From Listeria aquatica FSL S10-1188 (GTDB lineage: Bacteria; Bacillota; Bacilli; Lactobacillales; Listeriaceae): a stretch of 64,000 nucleotides of DNA. Position numbers and translations under genes: made by a program. Below are positions 11,538-22,337 of this stretch, one piece after another. Numbering within the stretch: position 1 is the stretch's first letter; each line of letters starts with the position of its first letter. Under the pieces are notes generated by a model. The model did not search any database and was not told the DNA's origin. It saw only the letters and a program-made list of their open reading frames with translations. The stretch covers positions 1 through 64,000 of the forward strand of contig NZ_AOCG01000001.1 in the NCBI RefSeq assembly GCF_000525795.1, given 5' to 3'.

Positions 11538-12185
11538 ATGGAAAATTATATTGAACTTAGGGAAGTTAGTAAAAGCATTAAAGGGAAAATGGTGTTGGAT
11601 CGTGTTTCAGTGGATTTTGGAAAGAATCAAATTATTGGCATTCGCGGTGAGAATGGTTCGGGAAAAACAATGCTACTACGTGCTATTGCGGGGCTCATCA
11701 AAGTGCAAGGTGAAATCAAGATCGATCAAGTGAAGCAACTTGCAAACGGAAATTTTGCTAGAGAAATGGGTATTTTGATTGAGCATCCGGGTTTTTTGAA
11801 TGAATTCACAGGTTATAAAAATTTAGAATTATTGGCGCTTTTGAATAGAAAGAAAAACGAGATTGGCGAAGTAATCACAGAAACATTGAAAGTTGTAGGG
11901 CTGGATCCTCATGATAAACGAAGATTTAGCAAGTATTCATTGGGAATGAAACAGCGTCTTGGAATTGCACAAGCGATTATTTTTAGACCCAAAGTTATTT
12001 TGCTTGATGAGCCGACGAATGCAATTGATGAAGTGGGGATCAAGGAAATGAAGCGCCTTTTTTTGGAATTGCGTAGGCAAGGAGCGACTTTGATTATTGC
12101 AAGCCATGACTCGTTGTTCTTGCAAGGATTGGCAGATGTGACTTTTAGTATGAAAAATGGCTGTTTAAGCGCAGGTGAGGCATGA
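11538..12185 (+). CDS. ABC transporter ATP-binding protein
   Basis: 215 residues. Walker A GENGSGKT, signature YSLGMKQRLGIAQA (the SLGMK variant typical of BcrA/antimicrobial-peptide exporters), Walker B VILLDEPTNAID and H-loop ASHD. ATG 11538 follows GTGAGGAG. It energises the three permeases upstream. The subfamily fits drug or bacteriocin export and self-protection, but the substrate is not shown. Confidence 0.9.
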   Translation: MENYIELREVSKSIKGKMVLDRVSVDFGKNQIIGIRGENGSGKTMLLRAIAGLIKVQGEIKIDQVKQLANGNFAREMGILIEHPGFLNEFTGYKNLELLALLNRKKNEIGEVITETLKVVGLDPHDKRRFSKYSLGMKQRLGIAQAIIFRPKVILLDEPTNAIDEVGIKEMKRLFLELRRQGATLIIASHDSLFLQGLADVTFSMKNGCLSAGEA

Positions 12186-12694
12186 TGAAAAGAAAGGTGA
12201 TTTTTTGGTGCTTATTTATTCTTTTTGTGGGTATTTTTGTTTCTGCGAGTGCTCTTCGGTACATGTACTTGAATGCATCTGGGTATGAAATTAGTGAAAG
12301 GACTTGTCAGTTTGAACGTGAGGTGGCTATGGGCAAATTGACGTACCGAGTTGGTGAGCCAAGAGTAGAGAAGGTCTATAGTAAGAGCTATGGAGATGAA
12401 GTTTTACGCTATTTCGTTCCGTTTCAAGCTGAAAATAAAAAAACGGATAGTCTAGTGAAACAGAAGGTTGCGATTGACCATTTAGTTATTGTGAGTGGCG
12501 GAAGAAAATGGGAGGTAGATCCGTTTGCTTCGAAAAAACTTAAAGTAAACCAGGGAATAAAGTGGGTTCTTCAACCTGGAGAAAAGACAAGTGGCGAGAT
12601 GTTGATTGAAATTCCAATCGATAAAAAAGGGCGAGGGATACTATACGGCAGATATCTTAAAGAAATATCAATTGTATTTCGTGGAGCGTCATAA
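12182..12694 (+). CDS. Membrane-anchored extracellular protein of unknown function
   Basis: 170 residues: an N-terminal hydrophobic anchor (about 5-25), no lipobox, then a beta-rich extracellular domain with charged turns. Overlaps the ATPase stop (ATGA), so it belongs to the cassette. Not recognised. The position suggests a lid or accessory subunit of the transporter. Confidence 0.8.
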   Translation: MMKRKVIFWCLFILFVGIFVSASALRYMYLNASGYEISERTCQFEREVAMGKLTYRVGEPRVEKVYSKSYGDEVLRYFVPFQAENKKTDSLVKQKVAIDHLVIVSGGRKWEVDPFASKKLKVNQGIKWVLQPGEKTSGEMLIEIPIDKKGRGILYGRYLKEISIVFRGAS

Positions 12695-12730
12695 ACGAGG
12701 GGCCGATAAATATAAATTTCAAAACTAACC

Positions 12731-12759
12731 TTGCTATCATGCTTGAATAATGGTATCAT
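12731..12759 (+). promoter_or_regulatory. rplK promoter
   Basis: TTGCTA, 17-base spacer, TATCAT. The start point would be near 12766. Confidence 0.7.
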
Positions 12760-12762
12760 ATA

Positions 12763-12787
12763 AAAGTACGTTTTTGCGTACTTTTTG
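12763..12787 (+). terminator. Promoter-proximal terminator of rplK
   Basis: AAAGTACG / CGTACTTT with T run. It begins at or within the first bases of the predicted transcript, echoing the arrangement before nusG; it could also end the upstream cassette. Confidence 0.75.
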
Positions 12788-12850
12788 TCGTGGGAGGGGA
12801 AATCTCAATCCCCATCATAACCACAGCACGGACTTAAGGAGGTATGTCTC

Positions 12851-13276
12851 GTGGCTAAGAAAGTTATCAAAGAAGTGAAGCTTCAAATTCCAGCAGGTAA
12901 AGCAAATCCTGCACCTCCAGTCGGACCTGCACTAGGTCAAGCTGGTGTAAACATCATGGGCTTCTGTAAAGAGTTTAATGCTCGTACAGCCGATCAAGCT
13001 GGTCTTATCATTCCTGTTGTTATCAGTGTATTTGAAGACCGTTCGTTTACGTTCATCACTAAGACTCCGCCAGCTGCTGTTTTGCTTAAAAAAGCTGCTA
13101 AAGTGGAAAAAGGATCTGGTGAACCTAACCGTAACAAAGTTGCTAAAGTAACTCGTGCTCAAGTACAAGAAATTGCTGAACTTAAAATGCCTGACCTAAA
13201 TGCTGCAAACGTTGAGTCTGCAATGCGTATGGTTGAAGGTACAGCTCGTTCTATGGGATTCACTGTAGAAGACTAA
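12851..13276 (+). CDS. rplK: 50S ribosomal protein L11
   Basis: 141 residues, with [21 protein letters not shown] and the RNA-binding C-terminal domain. GTG start at 12851, since the nearby ATG is out of frame; AAGGAGG lies upstream. Confidence 0.97.
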   Translation: MAKKVIKEVKLQIPAGKANPAPPVGPALGQAGVNIMGFCKEFNARTADQAGLIIPVVISVFEDRSFTFITKTPPAAVLLKKAAKVEKGSGEPNRNKVAKVTRAQVQEIAELKMPDLNAANVESAMRMVEGTARSMGFTVED

Positions 13277-13311
13277 GTTTAAGTAATTCTGAACAATAAG
13301 GAGGAAAAGAA

Positions 13312-14001
13312 ATGGCTAAGAAAGGTAAAAAGTATCAAGAAGCTTTGAAAAAAGTAGATACAGCAAAAGCGTATTCTGTTGAAGAAGCAGTAGCGCTTGC
13401 TAAAGAAATTGATTTCGCCGGTTTCGATGCAACTGTTGAAGTAGCATTCCGTCTTGGCGTAGATCCTAAAAAAGCAGATCAACAAATCCGTGGTGCCGTA
13501 GTACTTCCAAATGGTACTGGTAAAACTCAACGTGTTTTAGTGTTCGCTAAAGGAGAAAAAGCAAAAGAAGCAGAAGCTGCTGGCGCTGACTTCGTTGGAG
13601 ATGCTGAATATGTTGAAAAAATCAACCAAGGTTGGTTTGACTTCGACGTAATCGTAGCTACACCTGACATGATGGGTGAAGTTGGTAAACTAGGCCGTGT
13701 GCTTGGACCAAAAGGCTTAATGCCAAACCCTAAAACTGGTACAGTTACGATGGATGTAACAAAAGCAGTAAACGAAATTAAAGCTGGTAAAGTAGAATAC
13801 CGTGTTGATAAAGCCGGGAATATTCATACTGCAATCGGAAAAGTTTCGTTTGATACGGATAAACTAATTGAAAACTTCCGCACTGTAAATGATGTGCTTC
13901 AAAAAGCTAAACCAGCGGCAGCTAAAGGAACTTACGTGAAACATTTGAGCGTAACGACAACTTTTGGTCCTGGAATTCAAGTAGATCCAGCGTCGCTATA
14001 A
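13312..14001 (+). CDS. rplA: 50S ribosomal protein L1
   Basis: 229 residues, with [18 protein letters not shown] and [13 protein letters not shown]. Binds the L1 stalk of 23S rRNA. Forms an operon with rplK. Confidence 0.97.
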   Translation: MAKKGKKYQEALKKVDTAKAYSVEEAVALAKEIDFAGFDATVEVAFRLGVDPKKADQQIRGAVVLPNGTGKTQRVLVFAKGEKAKEAEAAGADFVGDAEYVEKINQGWFDFDVIVATPDMMGEVGKLGRVLGPKGLMPNPKTGTVTMDVTKAVNEIKAGKVEYRVDKAGNIHTAIGKVSFDTDKLIENFRTVNDVLQKAKPAAAKGTYVKHLSVTTTFGPGIQVDPASL

Positions 14002-14059
14002 TACTAGCTTGACGCCCTCACGGTTTTTTGTTAAACTAATGGAGGCTTATAAGTGAATA

Positions 14060-14180
14060 TCCTTACCGTAGACAGCAGGTACACAATTGTGTTTAAATTT
14101 GCCCGCCGAGGAGATTAACGATAAAGACAGTTTTTGCTGTCTTCTTGACCCTTGCTGATACGGTGGCAAGGGTCATTTTT
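14060..14180 (+). promoter_or_regulatory. L10 (rplJL) leader
   Basis: Autoregulatory mRNA leader bound by the L10-L12 complex. The conserved GTAGACAGCAGG ... GCCCGCCGAGGAGAT elements (14068-14114) match the family. It is followed by an AAAGACAG/CTGTCTT hairpin and then a terminator, TGACCCTTGC / GCAAGGGTCA with T run (14146-14180). High L10 would favour termination before rplJ. Confidence 0.88.
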
Positions 14181-14215
14181 ATGTAGCTGATATCGTTTTG
14201 GACGGAGGTGTAAAA

Positions 14216-14716
14216 ATGAGTGCAATCTTAGATGCTAAGAAAAACAATGTTGAAGAAATTACAACAAAACTTACAGACAGTGTATCTACAATTATTGTAG
14301 ACTATCGTGGACTTAATGTAGCAGAAGTTACTGAATTACGTAAACAATTACGTGAAGCTGGTGTTGACTTCAAAGTTTACAAAAACACGATGGTACGCCG
14401 TGCTGTTGAAGCAAAAGGTTTTGACGGACTTGAAGAAGTTCTAACTGGACCCAATGCTATTGCGTTCAGTAATGACGATGCTGTTCTTCCTGCTAAAATT
14501 TTGAATGATTTCGCGAAAGATCACGAAGCACTTGAAATTAAAGCGGGTATTATTGAAGGTAAAGTATCATCTGTAAGCGAAGTCAAAGCTCTTGCAACAC
14601 TTCCATCGCGCGAAGGTTTGCTATCCATGCTTTGCAACGTGTTACAAGCGCCAGTCCGCAACTTCGCACTTGCTGCGAAAGCTGTAGCTGACCAAAAAGA
14701 AGAACAAGAAGCTTAA
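14216..14716 (+). CDS. rplJ: 50S ribosomal protein L10
   Basis: 166 residues, with [29 protein letters not shown] and the GPNAIAFS loop. ATG 14216 follows GGAGGTG. The C-terminal helix anchors L7/L12 dimers. Confidence 0.96.
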   Translation: MSAILDAKKNNVEEITTKLTDSVSTIIVDYRGLNVAEVTELRKQLREAGVDFKVYKNTMVRRAVEAKGFDGLEEVLTGPNAIAFSNDDAVLPAKILNDFAKDHEALEIKAGIIEGKVSSVSEVKALATLPSREGLLSMLCNVLQAPVRNFALAAKAVADQKEEQEA

Positions 14717-14774
14717 GTTTATCGAAAGGGAATTTAGTTCCCTAATAAAAAACATTAAATGGAGGAATTTTAAA

Positions 14775-15146
14775 ATGGCTTTAAACATTGAAGAAATCAT
14801 TGCTTCTGTTAAAGAAGCATCTGTACTAGAACTTAACGATTTAGTAAAAGCGATCGAAGAAGAATTTGGCGTAACTGCAGCAGCTCCTGTAGCTGTAGCA
14901 GCTGCTGGCGGTGCTGCTGGTGGTGCTGAAGAACAAACTGAATTCACTGTAGAACTTACTTCTGCTGGGGATTCTAAAATCAAAGTTATCAAAGTGGTTC
15001 GTGAAATCACTGGTCTTGGCTTGAAAGAAGCTAAAGAATTAGTAGATAACGCTCCAAAACCACTTAAAGAAGGTGCTTCTAAAGAAGAAGCTGAAGAAAT
15101 CAAAGCTAAACTTGAAGAAGTTGGCGCTAGCGTAGAAGCTAAATAA
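14775..15146 (+). CDS. rplL: 50S ribosomal protein L7/L12
   Basis: 123 residues: N-terminal dimerisation domain, Ala/Gly-rich hinge (about 35-55), C-terminal factor-binding domain ([20 protein letters not shown]). Recruits translation GTPases. Confidence 0.97.
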   Translation: MALNIEEIIASVKEASVLELNDLVKAIEEEFGVTAAAPVAVAAAGGAAGGAEEQTEFTVELTSAGDSKIKVIKVVREITGLGLKEAKELVDNAPKPLKEGASKEEAEEIKAKLEEVGASVEAK

Positions 15147-15163
15147 TTTTGCTTTGAGCAAAC

Positions 15164-15203
15164 AAAAAGCCTGTCAGGAATTTTATTCTGGCAGGCTTTT
15201 TTT
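15164..15203. terminator. Bidirectional terminator, rplL / araC-type gene
   Basis: AAAGCCTGTCAG / CTGGCAGGCTTT with T runs on both sides, between convergent genes. Confidence 0.9.
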
Positions 15204-16344
15204 GTATTCGCGAGGTGTCATGCCGACTTCGCCAAGAAAAGCTCGATTGAATGACCGAACTGAGGTGAAGCCGGCGAGATCGGATATTTGGCTAAAGGAT
15301 AGTGAAGTTGTTTGGATAAAACTTTTGGTGTAGCTAATTTTAATAAATGTTGCGAGCTCGCGAGCATTCATCTGAAAAGTTGTTTGAAGGGCTTGTTCAA
15401 TGTTTTTTCGAGATGTAAAAAAGACTTTTTCGAGGCTGGAAAGGGAAAGATCTAGTTTGAAATTTTCTGTCATGTACATGTAAATTTGAAAAGCAAGAGT
15501 GGGTTCAGCTTTTTTGGAAGCTTTTTTATGGTACTCTTTAGGTGTTTCTTTGTAGAGTTGTTTAAATTGACGGTTGAAACTAGGGAAAGACCGGAAACCG
15601 ACATTAGAAGCAATTGTTTTTATTTGTAGATCTGTTACTTGCATGAGAGCTCTTGCGTGATTAAAACGAATTTGGGTAAGGTTTTGCAGTAAGTTCTTTC
15701 CAGTTAGTGCTTTCAATTCTTGATTGAGCCGTTCGGGTGTGGCATTAAAATGCTGAGCTACTTTTGCAGTGCTGAGTGGCTCGGCAAAATGATAGTGTAA
15801 ATACCGAAGAGCTTTCCAGCCGGGTGTGGTAATGAATTTTGGTTTTTCCTTTGTAGATGTATCTCAAGTAAAGCAAAATGATTTTTGTGACATTGGCGAG
15901 AACTAACGTTTCAAATAGGGGGGCGCGAATTTCAGCTTCTTGCAGCGCTTCGTCAAATAACTTTTCTAGTTGCTTGGCGTTTGGATAAGTGATAACAGGC
16001 GAAAAGTGATTTTGAAACATCATTTTATGCAGTTGTTCTTGGTTTGGACCATCGAGAATTTGTAACAAAACTCGAAGTGGAAAAGAAATTTCAATGACTT
16101 CTAAATTTTTTGCTTCGGTTAAGCTTGTTGAATGATAGGGGAAAATCCAAGATAGTGAGCCACGTGAGATGGGATAGTTTATCCCGTTGATTTTAATGGT
16201 TCCGTGGCCTGAAATTGTTGCAAATAAACGAATGCGACCGGTTTCGTGATCTTTGCGTGCCGCATTTGTTGAATGTTTATACACGCTGAAGCTTGGTTCT
16301 TCCCAAAAGGTATTATGATAAGGGTTGTGATAAGTTTGTTCCAC
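15183..16344 (-). CDS. AraC-family regulator with two tandem HTH domains, one apparent frameshift
   Basis: About 386 residues. The N-terminal cupin-like sensor (about 1-150) contains SGHGTIKINGINYPISRGSL. A first AraC DNA-binding domain follows (LSTAKVAQHFNATPERLNQ ... GFRSFPSFNRQFKQLYKETP), then a second (LSLSSLEKVFFTSRKN ... GFTSVRSFNRAFLGEVGMTP). Two complete AraC HTH domains in one chain are unusual. The frame breaks near 15840-15860 (A runs); in the other frame the text reads ITTPGWKALRYLHYHFAEPL straight into the first HTH. GTG start with AAAGGAGGTG. Divergent from the epimerase-like gene, its probable target. Confidence 0.82.
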
Positions 16345-16490
16345 TGTTTGTCACCTCCTTTTTATTATAGCTTGGATCAAGATAATAAAAAAGCCTATTT
16401 TGTCTCATTTCCACTTACAGATCATGTTAATATAAACATGTGATAAATTTCACTAACTTTTATTAGATAACTGAAAGTGAGGAACCGAAC

Positions 16491-17458
16491 ATGGAAAAAA
16501 TATTTGTTTTAGGTGGCACAGGATTTTTAGGTTACTACACAGTGAAGGAACTGCTGAAACGGGGATATCAAGTGGAAACCGTTGCGCTTCCACCGATGCC
16601 AGAAGAGGCTTATTGCCGTCAGAAGTTAAATGTACACTTGGGGATATTGGTGCGATGTCAGATGATGAAGTAAAGAAAATGCTTGAGGGGGTATCGGGAT
16701 TCATCTACGCAGCTGGTGCGGATGAACGAACTGTACCGAAAGCTCCAGCGGAAAAATTCTTTTATGAAGCTAATGTCCTTCCAACGCAGCGCTTAGTTCG
16801 CTTGGCTAAAGAAGCGGGAGTTCAAAACTTTGTTGTTTTTGGTTCTTATTTCGCGGAATTTGCGGAGCGCCTTCCAGAAACGCTTTTAAAGGATCAACCG
16901 TATCCTAATACGCGTTTATTACAAGAACAAGTCGCTTTTGCTGAAGGGGAGGGGAGTATGAATGTTTCGAGCTTGCGCTTGCCGTATATTTTTGGGACGA
17001 TGCCTGGAAGAATACCTCTTTGGAAAATGTTTACTGACCAAATTAAGGGGCAAGCTGTTTTCCCTGCGCTTAAAGGTGGAACGGCGATGGTAACTGTAGA
17101 ACAAGTGGCAGAAGCGGCAGTAGGGGCATTGGAAGCTAAGAAGCACCGTGCTACGTACGCGATTTGTGGGGAAAACATGAAATACCAAACGTTTTATAAA
17201 TATATGGTCGATGCTTTAGGGCAAGAAACGGAAGTGCCTGTTGTACCACTTGATGCTGTTCGTGAAGTCTATGAAGGAATGGATCAAGCATCCAAAGCGG
17301 AAGGAACTGAACATGGTATCCATTCGATTGTGACAGCAGAACTCCAAGAGCTAGATTTGTATTTAAATCCTGAAGATACGAAGAAAGTGCTTGGTATCAG
17401 AGATCATGATGTTAAAGAATCGATTCATGAGACGCTTTTAAGATGTGTAGCTGAATAA
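16491..17458 (+). CDS. NAD(P)-dependent epimerase/dehydratase family protein, one apparent frameshift
   Basis: Extended short-chain dehydrogenase-like protein, about 322 residues. N-terminal Rossmann motif LGGTGFLGYYTVKELL. The usual catalytic YxxxK is not obvious in the central part (VVFGSYFAEFAERL), so it may be an atypical member. The frame shifts near 16605-16612; an extra G gives PEEGLLPSEVKC. Divergent from the AraC regulator and ended by a terminator. Confidence 0.75.
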
Positions 17459-17462
17459 AAAG

Positions 17463-17501
17463 AAAGCCTGCGGTAAAAATATACGTGTCCGTGGGCTTTT
17501 T
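17463..17501 (+). terminator. Terminator after the epimerase-like gene
   Basis: AAAGCCTGCGG / CCGTGGGCTTT imperfect hairpin with T run. Confidence 0.7.
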
Positions 17502-17537
17502 GTATGGTAGAATACACAAGTGGAGGAGGAAGGCTGA

Positions 17538-18143
17538 ATGACAAATAATCATTATTTTACAAATGATGACTCTTTATCTTCAAATCGGCAAATTTTTCAT
17601 TATGAGTTGCGTGGCTTTGATTTGCGCTTTGTGAGTGATGATGGCGTTTTTTCTAAAAAGACAGTTGATTTCGGTTCGCGCCTTTTGATAGAAACATTTG
17701 AGCAACCGGATTGTGCGGGGAAGTTTCTTGATGTTGGCTGTGGTTACGGACCAATTGGGCTATCGCTCGCAAAGAGTTTTCCGGATCGAGAAGTGGAAAT
17801 GGTAGATGTGAATCAACGAGCGCTTTCGCTTGCTTCGGAAGGTGCTGAGTTAAACGGGATTCAGAATGTGAGGATCTATGAAAGCTCTGTCTATCAGCAC
17901 GTGGATGAAAATGAATTTGCTGCGATTATTAGTAACCCGCCAATTCGCGCTGGAAAAACGGTTGTGCATGCGATTTTGGAAGGTGCTCATGACAAGCTCA
18001 CTTCTGCGGGGGAACTTTGGATTGTGATTCAAAAGAAACAAGGTGGACCGTCTGCTGCGCGCAAAATGGAGCAGGTTTTTGGCAATGTGGAAGTGATGAA
18101 AAAAGATAAGGGTTATTATATTTATCGAAGTATAAAAGCGTAA
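17538..18143 (+). CDS. RsmC-like class I SAM methyltransferase (YbxB)
   Basis: 201 residues. SAM-binding motif I FLDVGCGYGPIGLSLA and the catalytic NPPI motif (IISNPPIRAGK) typical of N2-guanine rRNA methyltransferases. Located just before rpoB, as ybxB is in Bacillus. The 16S rRNA target is inferred from the family. Confidence 0.88.
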   Translation: MTNNHYFTNDDSLSSNRQIFHYELRGFDLRFVSDDGVFSKKTVDFGSRLLIETFEQPDCAGKFLDVGCGYGPIGLSLAKSFPDREVEMVDVNQRALSLASEGAELNGIQNVRIYESSVYQHVDENEFAAIISNPPIRAGKTVVHAILEGAHDKLTSAGELWIVIQKKQGGPSAARKMEQVFGNVEVMKKDKGYYIYRSIKA

Positions 18144-18144
18144 A

Positions 18145-18173
18145 AGAAGTCTTGATTTTAAGGCTTCTTTTTT
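18145..18173 (+). terminator. Terminator after the RsmC-like gene
   Basis: AGAAGTCTT / AAGGCTTCT with T run. Confidence 0.8.
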
Positions 18174-18186
18174 GTAGACTAATGGG

Positions 18187-18215
18187 TTGACTTTTTTTCT
18201 GGGGTATTGTATCAT
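18187..18215 (+). promoter_or_regulatory. rpoB promoter
   Basis: TTGACT, 17-base spacer, TATCAT. Confidence 0.7.
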
Positions 18216-18643
18216 AGTAAGATGCCAAAAGAATCTAGACTGTTATTTCGCATGCCCATTTTTCTGGAACAAGTTGGAAGAATGAAGTGTTTGCAAGGGT
18301 TTTGGTAAAATAAGACATGGATGTGGTTTTCAGAGCTGACAAAGCAAAAGTTAAATTTGGCTGTTGTCGTGAAACTTTTTTAGGAAAGGATCAAAGCAAG
18401 TTGAATTCCGCTTTCTTTTTGTCTAAAAACAGGCTAGATCAATTGCTCAAGTCCCACTTTCTTTCTTGTAGAATAAAGGCGAGTAGTAGGAAACTTTTGA
18501 TGAACGCCGGTTAAGCGAGTATTTTTTACACGTGTAGAAAGCTCTTGGCTTAAACGTCGGGTGCGGGGGGTTCCACTGTTTAGCGATTCTATGAAAGCAG
18601 AAAGTGTGCTTATAAATTTTTAAAAATTTGAGGGGTGAAGAGT

Positions 18644-21600
18644 TTGTCAGGACATGTAGTACAATACGGCAGACACCGTAAGCGTAGAAGTTTCGCTCGG
18701 ATTAGTGAAGTGCTTGAATTACCGAATTTGATCGAAATTCAAACAGCTTCTTATCAGTGGTTCTTAGATGAGGGTCTTCGGGAAATGTTCCGCGATATTT
18801 CTCCGATTGAAGACTTTGCAGGAAATCTTTCGCTTGAATTTATTGATTATGACCTCGGAGAACCGAAATATTCGGTTGAAGAGTCTAAAAATCGCGATGC
18901 TAACTACGCAGCTCCGCTTCGTGTGAAATTGCGCCTGATTAATAAAGAAACTGGTGAAGTAAAAGACCAAGAAGTTTTCATGGGTGATTTCCCACTTATG
19001 ACTGAAATGGGAACATTTATCATCAACGGTGCTGAACGTGTTATTGTTTCGCAATTAGTTCGTTCGCCGGGCGTTTATTTCAATGACAAAGTGGACAAAA
19101 ATGGTAAAAAAGGTTTTGGATCGACCGTTATTCCAAACCGTGGTGCTTGGCTAGAATACGAAACGGATGCAAAAGATGTTGTGCATGTTCGTATTGACCG
19201 CACACGTAAATTGCCGGTTACGGTCCTTCTTCGCGCTCTAGGATTTGGTTCCGACCAAGAAATCATTGATCTGATCGGAGACAATGATTATTTGCGCAAC
19301 ACGCTTGAAAAAGATAACACAGATAGTGCAGAAAAAGCACTTCTTGAAATTTATGAACGACTTCGTCCAGGTGAACCGCCAACTGTAGATAATGCTAGAA
19401 GCTTACTGGTCTCACGCTTCTTTGATCCAAAAAGATATGATCTAGCAAGTGTTGGACGTTATAAAATCAACAAAAAACTTCACCTTAAAAATCGTTTGTT
19501 CGGTCAAGTTTTGGCTGAAACACTCGTTGACCCAGAAACAGGGGAAATCATTGCATCTAAAGGAGATATTTTAGATCGCCGCAACTTAGATGCGATTATT
19601 CCAAACCTTGAAAATGGCGTTGGGTTCCGTACGCTTCATCCACGTGATGGCGTCATGGAAGACGAGGTGCTTGTTCAATCTATCAAAATTTATGCACCAG
19701 AAGATGAAGAAAAAGAAATCAACATTATTGGTAACGCGTATATTGATGAAAATGTAAAACACATTACACCTTCTGATATTATTTCGTCCATCAGTTATTT
19801 CTTTAACTTGCTTCACGGTGTGGGTGGAACAGATGATATTGACCACTTGGGAAATCGTCGTCTTCGTTCTGTAGGTGAACTTCTTCAAAACCAATTCCGA
19901 ATTGGTTTGTCACGGATGGAACGTGTAGTTCGTGAACGGATGTCTATCCAAGATATGAGTACGATTACTCCACAACAACTGATCAATATTCGTCCAGTTG
20001 TTGCATCGATTAAAGAATTCTTCGGAAGCTCCCAGCTTTCGCAATTCATGGACCAATCGAACCCGCTCAGTGAGCTTACGCATAAACGTCGTCTTTCTGC
20101 GCTTGGACCAGGTGGTTTGACGCGTGAACGTGCAGGCTATGAAGTGCGTGACGTTCACTACTCTCACTATGGTCGTATGTGTCCGATTGAAACGCCGGAA
20201 GGTCCAAATATCGGGCTGATTAACTCACTTTCTTCTTATGCAAAAGTGAACCGTTTCGGCTTTATCGAAACGCCGTATCGTCGTGTTGATCCAGAGACGC
20301 ATCAAGTTACCGATACGATTGATTATCTAACTGCTGATGAAGAAGATAACTATGTTGTGGCACAAGCCAACTCGAAACTAGATGATAACGGCGTCTTCAC
20401 GGAAGAAGAAATCATGGCTCGTTTCCGTTCTGAAAACTTAGCTGTTGAAAAAGAACGTGTCGATTACATGGACGTATCGCCAAAACAAGTTGTTTCTGTT
20501 GCAACGGCTTGTATTCCGTTCCTTGAAAACGATGATAGTAACCGTGCGCTAATGGGTGCGAACATGCAACGTCAAGCTGTTCCACTTATGCACCCTGAAG
20601 CTCCATTTGTTGGAACAGGGATGGAACACGTTTCTGCAAAAGACTCTGGTGCTGCTGTTGTCGCAAAACATGATGGGATCGTTGAGCATGTTGAAGCGAA
20701 AGAAATTTGGGTTCGACGCGTTTCAATGGTAGACGGAAAAGAAGTTACGGGAGGAATCGACAAGTATACACTACGTAAATTTGTTCGTTCTAACCAAGGA
20801 ACATGTTATAACCAACGTCCAAATGTTTCAGAAGGAGATCGTGTTGTTAAAGGTGAGATCCTTGGGAATGGTCCTTCAATGGATTCTGGGGAACTCGCAC
20901 TTGGACGTAACGTTCTTGTTGCCTTCATGACTTGGGATGGTTATAACTACGAGGATGCGATCATCATGAGTGAGCGCCTTGTAAAAGATGATGTTTACAC
21001 ATCTATCCATATTGAAGAATTCGAATCTGAAGCTCGTGATACGAAACTCGGACCTGAGGAAATGACGCGTGACATCCCGAATGTGGGTGAAGATGCGCTT
21101 CGTGATCTTGATGACCGTGGTATTATTCGTGTCGGAGCAGAAGTGAAAGATAATGATTTACTTGTAGGGAAAGTAACGCCAAAAGGTGTAACAGAACTTA
21201 CGGCTGAAGAACGCTTGCTTCATGCTATCTTTGGTGAAAAAGCACGTGAAGTTCGTGATACTTCTCTTCGCGTCCCTCACGGCGGTGGCGGAATTGTCTT
21301 AGATGTTAAAATCTTTACGCGTGAAGCGGGAGATGAACTTCCTCCAGGTGTTAACCAACTTGTTCGTGTTTATATCGTACAAAAACGTAAAATTCATGAA
21401 GGAGATAAAATGGCTGGTCGTCACGGTAATAAAGGGGTTATCTCTCGGATCTTACCTGAGGAAGATATGCCGTTCCTTCCTGATGGAACGCCTGTTGATA
21501 TCATGCTTAACCCACTAGGGGTACCGTCTCGGATGAATATTGGGCAAGTGCTTGAACTACATCTTGGAATGGCTGCTCGGCAACTTGGAATCCATGTTGC

Positions 21601-22186
21601 GACGCCGGTATTTGATGGTGCGAACGAGGAAGATGTTTGGAGCACTGTTGAAGAGGCAGGAATGGCTCGTGATGCGAAGACTGTTCTCTACGATGGACGT
21701 ACTGGGGAACCATTTGATAACCGTGTGTCCGTTGGAGTTATGTATATGATCAAGCTTGCTCACATGGTTGATGATAAACTCCATGCTCGTTCAACTGGAC
21801 CATACTCGCTAGTTACGCAACAACCACTCGGAGGTAAAGCGCAATTTGGTGGACAACGTTTCGGGGAAATGGAAGTTTGGGCACTGGAAGCTTATGGTGC
21901 CGCTTATACGCTTCAAGAAATCCTCACAATCAAATCGGATGACGTTGTTGGACGTGTTAAAACGTACGAAGCAATCGTGAAAGGGGAAAGCGTACCTAAA
22001 CCAGGTGTACCTGAATCCTTCCGCGTCTTGATTAAAGAATTGCAAAGTCTTGGAATGGACGTTAAAATCTTGTCTGCTGACGAAGAAGAAATTGAAATGC
22101 GAGATTCGGATGAAGACGATTTTAATGGACAAAACGATGCTTTCAATATTGTAAAACCAGAGGAAACTACCGAGCAGGTTGATTAA
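18644..22186 (+). CDS. rpoB: DNA-directed RNA polymerase subunit beta
   Basis: About 1180 residues. TTG start at 18644 ([17 protein letters not shown]), as Listeria RpoB begins, with AGGGGTGA just upstream. The rifampicin cluster reads [20 protein letters not shown], with the Asp, His and Ser positions usually changed in resistance all wild type. Catalytic-core motifs ([31 protein letters not shown]) are intact. Acidic C-terminal tail. Confidence 0.97.
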   Translation: MSGHVVQYGRHRKRRSFARISEVLELPNLIEIQTASYQWFLDEGLREMFRDISPIEDFAGNLSLEFIDYDLGEPKYSVEESKNRDANYAAPLRVKLRLINKETGEVKDQEVFMGDFPLMTEMGTFIINGAERVIVSQLVRSPGVYFNDKVDKNGKKGFGSTVIPNRGAWLEYETDAKDVVHVRIDRTRKLPVTVLLRALGFGSDQEIIDLIGDNDYLRNTLEKDNTDSAEKALLEIYERLRPGEPPTVDNARSLLVSRFFDPKRYDLASVGRYKINKKLHLKNRLFGQVLAETLVDPETGEIIASKGDILDRRNLDAIIPNLENGVGFRTLHPRDGVMEDEVLVQSIKIYAPEDEEKEINIIGNAYIDENVKHITPSDIISSISYFFNLLHGVGGTDDIDHLGNRRLRSVGELLQNQFRIGLSRMERVVRERMSIQDMSTITPQQLINIRPVVASIKEFFGSSQLSQFMDQSNPLSELTHKRRLSALGPGGLTRERAGYEVRDVHYSHYGRMCPIETPEGPNIGLINSLSSYAKVNRFGFIETPYRRVDPETHQVTDTIDYLTADEEDNYVVAQANSKLDDNGVFTEEEIMARFRSENLAVEKERVDYMDVSPKQVVSVATACIPFLENDDSNRALMGANMQRQAVPLMHPEAPFVGTGMEHVSAKDSGAAVVAKHDGIVEHVEAKEIWVRRVSMVDGKEVTGGIDKYTLRKFVRSNQGTCYNQRPNVSEGDRVVKGEILGNGPSMDSGELALGRNVLVAFMTWDGYNYEDAIIMSERLVKDDVYTSIHIEEFESEARDTKLGPEEMTRDIPNVGEDALRDLDDRGIIRVGAEVKDNDLLVGKVTPKGVTELTAEERLLHAIFGEKAREVRDTSLRVPHGGGGIVLDVKIFTREAGDELPPGVNQLVRVYIVQKRKIHEGDKMAGRHGNKGVISRILPEEDMPFLPDGTPVDIMLNPLGVPSRMNIGQVLELHLGMAARQLGIHVATPVFDGANEEDVWSTVEEAGMARDAKTVLYDGRTGEPFDNRVSVGVMYMIKLAHMVDDKLHARSTGPYSLVTQQPLGGKAQFGGQRFGEMEVWALEAYGAAYTLQEILTIKSDDVVGRVKTYEAIVKGESVPKPGVPESFRVLIKELQSLGMDVKILSADEEEIEMRDSDEDDFNGQNDAFNIVKPEETTEQVD

Positions 22187-22255
22187 CCCGCCCGATTTTA
22201 AAAAACTCCAAAACAAATGAAAAACGAATGTTTTTGCCGATAAACTAGGTCTGTT

Positions 22256-22306
22256 TCTAGAAGTGGTGACTTATGAGTGTAAAATACTTATGAGGCTACT
22301 TCTAGA
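22256..22306 (+). repeat. Inverted repeat between rpoB and rpoC
   Basis: TCTAGAAGT (22256-22264) and ACTTCTAGA (22298-22306) flank two copies of ACTTATGAG. A stem without a T run, so more likely an RNA-processing or stability element than a terminator. Confidence 0.5.
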
Positions 22307-22337
22307 GAACGACCAACAAAATTAGGAGGTAGGGCAC

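Larger units (their letters stand above)
18144..18643 (+). other. rpoB upstream region, non-coding
   Basis: Contains the terminator of the methyltransferase gene, the rpoB promoter and a leader of about 420 bases. A 65-codon frame at 18317-18514 lacks a ribosome site and family likeness, so it is not called. No riboswitch recognised. Confidence 0.6.

Noticed and set aside
18317..18514. 65-codon open frame in the rpoB leader
   Set aside because: No ribosome site, no family likeness, and it lies inside the expected untranslated leader.
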